A program made the translations under genes and the position numbers. This document shows, piece after piece, positions 58,305 to 64,000 of a stretch of 64,000 bases of DNA. This stretch comes from Mycolicibacter virginiensis (GTDB taxonomy: Bacteria > Actinomycetota > Actinomycetes > Mycobacteriales > Mycobacteriaceae), in assembly GCF_022374935.2 (NCBI RefSeq), contig NZ_CP092430.2, forward strand, positions 4,588,001-4,652,000, written 5' to 3'. The first letter of the stretch is position 1. The number at the start of each line of letters is the position of its first letter. The notes under the pieces were generated by a model. That model saw only the letters and a list, made by a program, of their open reading frames with translations, did no database searches and was not told where the DNA came from.

Positions 58305-58412
58305 TTCGGGCCGACGGGACCGTTGGCCCATGACGGTGCCCACTGTCGGTGTCGGCGGTGCCGATGGACCCCTCACCACCGGCACCGCCGCTCCCTCCGA
58401 CCCCCCGAGGTC

Positions 58413-58877
58413 CTACTGGCCAACCAACCCGGTCGGCTTAATCAATTCGCCGCGGCGGCCCTTGCCACCGTTGCCGCCGTTGCCATCCGCCAGGCCGTCG
58501 AGACCATCGCCGATCAGGCCCCGCCCAGGCAGTTGTGCCGAGAAGTCGTTGATCGGGTCCAGCAACGCCTGGCAGATCAGCGGCAGGCCTGGGTGGATGG
58601 CAGCAAACCAGTCCGGCCCAGCCACGGCGGACTGCAGCATCCCCCAGGCATCGCCGAAGCGCGCCGCAGTGGAACCGCCCAGGGTGCCGAATGTGCCGCC
58701 GCCGATAAAGCCGAACGCGTCGAGGTCGACAACGGAATCATCGATCACATCTGCCCGTGCGGGCGGCACGACGGCTGGCGATGCCATTCCGCATTCCGGG
58801 AACGCGCCCACCGCACCACCAGCGCCGATGATCCGCCGGGCATCAAGCCCCTTGGAACGGCCCGGCCGAGCGGACAT
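58413..58877 (-). pseudogene. Truncated PGRS-like secreted protein
   Basis: 154 residues from ATG at 58877, with GGGGGAG upstream. It begins like the PGRS-like proteins (RRIIGAGGAVGAF), but the hydrophobic core is damaged: PECG replaces the usual LAFG. The cleavage-like site PARA-D remains. The N-domain is degenerate (PLICQALLDPINDFSAQLPG), and the junction LIGDGLDG leads to only one repeat run (GNGGNGGKG) before a TAG at 58413. Beyond the stop, another frame reads [10 protein letters not shown], a remnant of lost repeats. A decaying gene is the best reading; a short functional protein cannot be excluded. Confidence 0.6.
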
Positions 58878-59197
58878 GGCGAACTCCCCCACTAGACGTC
58901 GACTAACGATCACTAACTTAGTGCGTACGCTAATGGCATTCTTCTCATAGTCAAGACGGGTTTTAATCATCGGCTTCAGCGCAATGAACGGAGCCCGTGA
59001 CGGCCGGACCGCCGGCACAACTTGGGCTAATCCGACTTTGATACGCTAATTACCGGCTTTCAGCTGCTCAGTTTTCGCCTAACGCCAAGCGGCGACCCTC
59101 GCTCGGGCGCCCCCGAACGGGCCTGCACCCCCTGTCCGGCGGCTAGTAAATCTCAGCAATAATTAAGGCACGCAGCCGGCTGAAAGTCTCCGAACGC
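58878..59197. other. Intergenic region upstream of truncated PGRS-like gene
   Basis: 320 bp without a gene. TTAG/CTAA half-sites flank an 8-bp palindrome GCGTACGC near 58918-58935, which may be the operator or promoter region of the truncated gene. Nothing else is evident. Confidence 0.4.
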
Positions 59198-59231
59198 CAC
59201 CGCGGCCCGGTCGAAAGACCGGGCCGCGGTG
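59198..59231 (-). terminator. Perfect 15-bp hairpin with GAAA loop
   Basis: CACCGCGGCCCGGTC (59198-59212), GAAA, GACCGGGCCGCGGTG (59217-59231). It lies 16 bases past the stop codon at 59248. Very stable, without U-run, as often seen in mycobacteria. Confidence 0.7.
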
Positions 59232-59247
59232 ACTAGGTGTGTGGGGC

Positions 59248-59610
59248 TTACGGTTTGTTCGCACCGTTGTTGCCGGTCCACTGCAACCCGTCGCTGCTCT
59301 GACCAGCGCCGTTGATCTTCTCGTTCGACTGGCCATTGCCGCCCGTGTTACCGGCGCCGGTGCCGGTGCCGCCGTTGGCGGCCTGGAGCTCGCCGTTGGT
59401 GTACGAACCGGCACTGGCGGGGTTATTCGGCCCGCCCGGGCCGGTCGCACCGACGTGGACGTATCCGGCTTCGCCGCCTTGGCCGCCGTCGATACCGACA
59501 CCGCCGGTTCCCCCGGCCGCGGTGTTGTCGGTGGCTTGGGCACCCTCGCCCAGCGCAGTGATCTGCGTCGACGAAAATCCGGCGCTGACCGCCACGGCTG
59601 CCACTACCAC
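59248..59610 (-). pseudogene. Detached C-terminal fragment of a PGRS-like protein
   Basis: A 120-codon frame that begins at GTG 59610 within repeat-type sequence and ends GLQWTGNNGANKP. Its tail (GTGTGAGNTGGNG, QSSDG, GNNGAN) matches the C-terminus of the 48723-53300 product (GSGTGSGATGGNG, QSDGQ, GNNGANNP). It has no signal peptide of the family type. The large gene upstream stops at 59665, and a perfect hairpin separates the two. It looks like the original 3' end of that gene, cut off by a stop codon or insertion. Independent translation from the GTG cluster is possible but unsupported. Confidence 0.55.
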
Positions 59611-59611
59611 C

Positions 59612-59651
59612 AGTGACCCCGCTCCGGTGGCGGCACCGTAGCGGGGTCACT
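59612..59651. terminator. 12-bp perfect inverted repeat between gene and its fragment
   Basis: AGTGACCCCGCT (59612-59623) and AGCGGGGTCACT (59640-59651), with an inner CGGTG/CACCG stem. It follows the TAG at 59665 and precedes the detached fragment. It may be a terminator or the scar of an inserted element. Confidence 0.6.
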
Positions 59652-59664
59652 GCTGTTGGTCGTA

Positions 59665-62600
59665 CTACCCGGTGATCGTGTCGTCAGCGCCCTTGCCGCC
59701 GTTGCCGCCAGGCGCGACGGCGGTGGCGTCGCCGCCGTCCTCCCCGGTCCCACCGGCGGCCGCACCGCTGGCGGCGCCACCGTTGGGTGCGGTGATGGTG
59801 GCGTTACCGCCCGCACCACCGTTGCCACCGTTGCCGCCGGTGTTGCCGGTACCGCCGCTGCCGCCCGCACCGCCGGTGGCCGTACCACTCCCGCTGCCAC
59901 CGTTGCCGACGCTGATGGTGGCGCTGCCACCCGCCGCACCCTTACCGCCGCTGCCACCGTCGAGGTCGTCGCCTCCGCTACCGCCGGAACCACCGGTGGC
60001 GTGGCCGCCGTCGACACTTCCGCCCGTGGCCGCCGTGATACTGGCGGCACCGCCCTTGCCGCCGACGCCGCTGTCGGTTCCGCCGGCACCACCGTCACCA
60101 CCAGTGACACTGCTGTTTTCAACAGTGCTGTTCTGCCCGACGGTCACAGTGGCGCCACCGCCGGTGGCACCGGCGCCCGCACCGGCGGCACCACCGATGA
60201 GGTGGGTGTCGGAAACGCTGCCGCCGCCGGTGACGGTGATGCTGCCCGCGCCGCCGAGCGCGCGGTCAGAGCTCTGGCCCGCCGTCACGGAACTGTCGGC
60301 GACGGACCCACCGTTGGTCGAGATCCGCGCGCCGGGACCCTGCAGGGTGCCGGCACTGTTGCCACCGGTGGCGCTGCTGTTGGTGATGGAGTCGCCCTCG
60401 CCTCTGGCCACGATGACGGTGTCGGACGCCACCTTTCCATTGACACCGTCAGCACCGGCGCTTCCGTCACCACCGGTCGCGGTGGCACCGGAGACGACCG
60501 AGTCCTTGCCGAGAGCCTGGATATAGGTGTAGCCACCTTGACCACCCGTGACGCCGACACCCGTGCCGCTACCACCGTCCCCGGCGATGGCGGTGCCGTC
60601 GGCATGCGCTCCTTCGTTGGCAGCGGCCACCTGACCGCTGAAGCCGTTACCGCCCTTTCCACCGTCGTATCCGGCCCCGCCGTTGCCGCCCTGAGCGTCA
60701 CCGGTGGCCACGGCGCCAGTGCCGCCGGCGACCACGCTGCCGATTCCACCGTTGCCGCCCGTGCCGCCGTCGTATCCGACCCCGCCGTCGCCACCGGTCG
60801 CGGTTCCGCTGGCCGACCCGTCGTTGCCGCCGAAGCCGGTTCGGACAAAGCCACCCTGGATGCTGCCGCTGCCGCCGTTGCCGCCGACACTGCCGGCACC
60901 GTCGGCATCACCACCGGCGCCACCCTGGCCATCACCAGAAGCGCTGCCGCCGGTGCCGCCCTCGACCCCGGCGGTGATAGCGGAGTAACCGCCGGCACCA
61001 CCGGCACCACCGTCGGTTCCGGTACCACCGTTGCCACCCGTGGCAGCGGCACCGAAAACGTTGCCGCCGTCATTGGCCCAGACATCGGCATCCGAGCCGC
61101 GTCCACCGGTGCTGCCGACACCGATGGCGTTGCCGCCCTGGCCGCCGGTGGCATCGCCGCTGGCGGTGCTGTTGGCGCCAGCCGCGGTGACCCTGCCCAT
61201 TCCTCCAGTACCGGCGGCGCCACCGTCGCTACCGGCCCCGCCGTTGCCGCCGAGCGCGTTGCCCTGCGTAACCGCGCCACCCGCCGTGGCACTCACGCTG
61301 GCCGCACCGGCGGCACCTCCCGTGCCGCCGTTGGCGTCACCCACACCGACGTCTCCACCGCGGGCGATGCTGTCGGTGACCGTGCTGCTCAGGCCGTCAG
61401 CGGTCACTGACGCGTCGCCACCGGCAACGCCGGTCGCGGCGTCGGTGGCGATAGCGTGCCCGCCGGAGATCGCACCACCGTTGGTCGCTTGCACCAGGCC
61501 GTTGCCGCCCGCGGCACCGGCGGCGCCGTTGCCGCCGGCAGCACTGCTGTCGGTGACGTTGATGCCGGCGTCGGCCGCGTCGGGTCCGTTGATCGCGTGC
61601 CCGATCCGGCCCTCGCCACCGGCGCCGCCGTTGAGGCTGCCGGCACTGTCACCACCGTGACCGCCAGTCGCCGTCCCGTTGGTGATGCTGCCGCCGTAGC
61701 CACCGGAACTGATCCGGCCCGTACCGCCGGCACCACCGGTGTGGCCGACGCCGCCTTCGGTGGTACCCATACCACCGTCACCGCCCTGCGCGGTACCGGT
61801 GACGGCGCCGCCGCCACCGCCTTGCATGTCGGCACGGATCTGAGCGTCACCGCCGATACCTCCGGTGCTGCCGTAGCCAACACCGTCGCCACCGTTGCCG
61901 TTGGTTGCTTGGCCGCCGGCGTGCGCGTCTTCACCGAAGGCGGCCACCTGCGCGTAGAAGGTGTAGCTACCGCCCTTGCCGCCATCGAGACCGTCACCAC
62001 CGTTACCGCCGGTGACAACAGTGTTCGCGTCCACAGTGGCACCGTCTCCGGCGGCGTAAATCCGCCCACCCGAGGCATTTCCACCGGTACCACCGTGCCC
62101 GAAAGCATCAGCGGTGGCGTTACCACCTGAACCGCCGTAGATGGTGCCGGCCGCCGAACCACCGTCTACGTAGTACGAGCCGGTAGCGATACGGGCCGAA
62201 CCGCCCAGACCACCCACACTGCCGCCGCCGGTTCCGTCGCCGCCGACGCCCGCCAGGGCCTTGCCCGTGACGTCACCGCCGGCATGCGAAGTGTGCGCGT
62301 TCTCCTGGTAAATGGTCCACAGCTCCGAGTAACCGCCGGCGCCGCCCTTGCCGCCGTCGTACCCGTCACCGCCGTTGCCGCCGATAGCCTGCGCGTCGTG
62401 GACGCTGCCGTCCAATTGCGAGGCCACCGACGCGTACCCGCCGGCGCCGCCCTTACCGCCGAGGTCGTCACCGAAGCCGGCGTCACCGCCCGTCACGGTG
62501 ACGTTGGTGACGTCGCCACCGAGCCGGTCGACACCGACAGCAGGCGTTGCCAGCGTCGGCAACGTTCCGCCGGCCATGATGTTGGCCGCGCCGCCCGCCG

Positions 62601-64000
62601 CGGTGTCGGAGCCCGCACCACCGGTTACATGACTGTCGGAGACGTTGCTGCCATCAGTGGCCACCAGCGACGCGTTGCCGCCCAATCCGCTTCCGCCAGT
62701 ACCGCCGTCACCACCGGTGACAGAACTGTGCGAAACGGAGCTGCCCGATGAGACGGTCGCCGTGGCCGAACCACCAGCGCCGTTCACACCGCCGTTGCCG
62801 CCATCAACCTCGAGACCGTTGACAGTGCCGCCGGTGACCGTGACGGTGGCACCGCCACCCTTGCCGGTGCCGGTACCGGCGTTACCACCGGTGATGTGGG
62901 TGTCGGTGACAGTGCCGCCGCCGGTGACGGTCAGGCTGCCCGAACCGCCGAGGGTGGTGTCGGTGCTCTGCCCGGCCGTCACGGAGCTGTCGGCGACGTG
63001 GCCGCCGTTGACGTCGATCCGCGCCCCGGGACTCTGCTGGGTACCGGCGCTATTGCCTCCAGTGACCTGGCTGTTGGTGATGGTGTCACCCTCACCCCTG
63101 GCGATGATCACCGTGTCAGAAGCCACCCGGCCATTCGCCCCAGGAACCCCGGCACCACCGTCACCACCGGTGGCGGTCACACCGGTAACAGAGGAGTCCT
63201 TTCCGAGAGCCTGGACATAGGTGTAACCACCCTGACCACCCACGGCGCCGACACCGGTGCCGTCACCACCATCACCTGCGGTCACCGTGCCATTAGCCGT
63301 GGCGCCCTCATTGAGCGCACCGACCTGGCCGGTAAAGCCCCGACCGCCGGTGCCGCCATCAAGACCGTCACCGCCATTGCCGCCATGAGCGCTACCACTG
63401 CCCTGCGCACCAACGCCACCGGCGACGATGCTGCCGGTGTTGCCGGCGCCGCCCTTACCGGCACCGACCGCGTCACCACCGGCACCACCGGTCGCCACAC
63501 CCTGCGCGGTACCGCCCGCACCGCCTAGGCCGCCGCTGGCGTAAGCCCCTTGGATGTTGGCGCTGCCACCGTTACCGCCCAAACTGCCCGCGCCCGTTCC
63601 CGTGCCACCGGCACCGGCAGTAGACGAGCCGAACGCCGTTCCGTCCTGGCCAGCCGTCACCTGCGCGTAGCTGCCGTTACCACCGGTCCCGCCGTCGACA
63701 CCGGCACCGCCGGCGCCACCCTGGGCCACCGTGGCCACGCCCGCGTTACCGACCGTGCCGCCGTTGCCGACAAAGGCGAAACCGGCACCGCCATTACCGC
63801 CGTGACCACCCGTGGTACCCACACCACCAGCACCGCCGATGGCCTGGACCTGATCCGGATCACCGGCAATACCCACCGTGCCATCGGGAGCACGAACGAT
63901 CGCCACACCACCCGTACCGCCGGTGCTACCAGCGCCGTCCGCTAGGCCACCAACGCCGCCGGTGGCGTTACCCGAGGTGTGCTCATCGCTACCGACAATC
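59665..64000 (-). CDS. Large PGRS-like protein with beta-helix-type units, 5' end beyond window
   Basis: The frame is open from the right edge to TAG at 59665, giving 1445 visible codons; the start and signal peptide are outside. The sequence mixes GGxGGxG with Thr/Ser/Val units (SVTGVTATGG, TITNSQVTGG, VADSSVTAGQ, VTDTHITGG), predicting a long parallel beta-helix. Aromatic-containing spacers recur (GGYTYVQALGKDS, GGYSELWTIYQEN). Two stretches about 898 codons apart are homologous without gaps over at least 290 bp, showing an internal duplication. It is related to the beta-type part of 48723-53300. A cell-surface location is inferred from relatives. Confidence 0.88.
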   Translation of the reverse strand, partial: IVGSDEHTSGNATGGVGGLADGAGSTGGTGGVAIVRAPDGTVGIAGDPDQVQAIGGAGGVGTTGGHGGNGGAGFAFVGNGGTVGNAGVATVAQGGAGGAGVDGGTGGNGSYAQVTAGQDGTAFGSSTAGAGGTGTGAGSLGGNGGSANIQGAYASGGLGGAGGTAQGVATGGAGGDAVGAGKGGAGNTGSIVAGGVGAQGSGSAHGGNGGDGLDGGTGGRGFTGQVGALNEGATANGTVTAGDGGDGTGVGAVGGQGGYTYVQALGKDSSVTGVTATGGDGGAGVPGANGRVASDTVIIARGEGDTITNSQVTGGNSAGTQQSPGARIDVNGGHVADSSVTAGQSTDTTLGGSGSLTVTGGGTVTDTHITGGNAGTGTGKGGGATVTVTGGTVNGLEVDGGNGGVNGAGGSATATVSSGSSVSHSSVTGGDGGTGGSGLGGNASLVATDGSNVSDSHVTGGAGSDTAAGGAANIMAGGTLPTLATPAVGVDRLGGDVTNVTVTGGDAGFGDDLGGKGGAGGYASVASQLDGSVHDAQAIGGNGGDGYDGGKGGAGGYSELWTIYQENAHTSHAGGDVTGKALAGVGGDGTGGGSVGGLGGSARIATGSYYVDGGSAAGTIYGGSGGNATADAFGHGGTGGNASGGRIYAAGDGATVDANTVVTGGNGGDGLDGGKGGSYTFYAQVAAFGEDAHAGGQATNGNGGDGVGYGSTGGIGGDAQIRADMQGGGGGAVTGTAQGGDGGMGTTEGGVGHTGGAGGTGRISSGGYGGSITNGTATGGHGGDSAGSLNGGAGGEGRIGHAINGPDAADAGINVTDSSAAGGNGAAGAAGGNGLVQATNGGAISGGHAIATDAATGVAGGDASVTADGLSSTVTDSIARGGDVGVGDANGGTGGAAGAASVSATAGGAVTQGNALGGNGGAGSDGGAAGTGGMGRVTAAGANSTASGDATGGQGGNAIGVGSTGGRGSDADVWANDGGNVFGAAATGGNGGTGTDGGAGGAGGYSAITAGVEGGTGGSASGDGQGGAGGDADGAGSVGGNGGSGSIQGGFVRTGFGGNDGSASGTATGGDGGVGYDGGTGGNGGIGSVVAGGTGAVATGDAQGGNGGAGYDGGKGGNGFSGQVAAANEGAHADGTAIAGDGGSGTGVGVTGGQGGYTYIQALGKDSVVSGATATGGDGSAGADGVNGKVASDTVIVARGEGDSITNSSATGGNSAGTLQGPGARISTNGGSVADSSVTAGQSSDRALGGAGSITVTGGGSVSDTHLIGGAAGAGAGATGGGATVTVGQNSTVENSSVTGGDGGAGGTDSGVGGKGGAASITAATGGSVDGGHATGGSGGSGGDDLDGGSGGKGAAGGSATISVGNGGSGSGTATGGAGGSGGTGNTGGNGGNGGAGGNATITAPNGGAASGAAAGGTGEDGGDATAVAPGGNGGKGADDTITG
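60050..61030 (-). repeat. Internal 2.7-kb duplication, downstream copy
   Basis: Homologous to about 62750-63730 at an offset of 2694 bp, exactly 898 codons. The register is gap-free at least from 60231 to 60520. Both copies contain QALGKDS, IARGEGD, GGNSAGT and SVTAGQS. Outer limits are approximate. Confidence 0.75.
62750..63730 (-). repeat. Internal 2.7-kb duplication, upstream copy
   Basis: Partner of 60050-61030. Protein identity remains high while synonymous positions have diverged, so the duplication is not very recent. Confidence 0.75.

Overview
The window is GC-rich actinobacterial DNA, almost certainly Mycobacterium sensu lato. The core genes are mycobacterial homologues of M. tuberculosis Rv3777, Rv3778c, Rv3779, Rv3780 (Bpa/PafE), Rv3781 (Wzt), Rv3782 (GlfT1), Rv3783 (Wzm) and Rv3789 (GtrA-like), in that order. 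These belong to the arabinogalactan export neighbourhood. Most of the remaining DNA encodes huge Gly/Ala/Asn-rich (PGRS-like) surface proteins on the minus strand. The PE domain of classical PE_PGRS proteins is absent; a Sec-type signal peptide and a short Trp/Asn-containing domain take its place. A member of the M. terrae complex (Mycolicibacter) or a relative is a guess, not something shown here.

Layout. 1-5114: an incomplete PGRS-like gene, a TTG-started envelope protein with an RPY N-terminus (possibly GjpA-like), and three MarR-type regulators. 5582-5668: tRNA-Ser(UGA). 5710-13347: two tandem PGRS-like paralogues, a second TTG-started RPY protein, and a double-MarR fusion protein, i.e. 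a second copy of the same cassette. 13413-15205: an Rv3777-like quinone oxidoreductase and an MbtK-like N-acyltransferase. 15358-39409: a 24-kb putative operon of two RPY proteins with long LGLxxxTL repeats followed by two giant PGRS-like proteins (3353 and 3027 residues) that share a nearly identical 923-bp 5' module. 39821-41707: a fatty acyl-AMP ligase. 42072-48457: Rv3778c divergent from a tightly overlapping operon Rv3779-bpa-wzt-glfT1-wzm. 48723-57485: two further PGRS-like proteins with a small envelope protein between them. 57894-58304: GtrA-like protein. 58413-64000: a truncated PGRS-like gene, a detached C-terminal fragment, and a large PGRS-like gene running off the right edge.

How it fits together. 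The recurrent unit is: MarR-type regulator(s), then an RPY envelope protein, then one or more signal-peptide PGRS proteins, each separated by 45-90 bp. Two complete units carry MarR genes; the third (the 24-kb operon) has no adjacent MarR gene. A similar sequence element (TTCAAC, six bases, YTACCGGYGRGTAA) lies upstream of the two TTG-started RPY genes, with a diverged copy upstream of one MarR gene. I infer a family of regulated cell-surface modules that have accumulated around, and inside, the galactan-export region. No CRISPR array, phage or transposase gene was seen.
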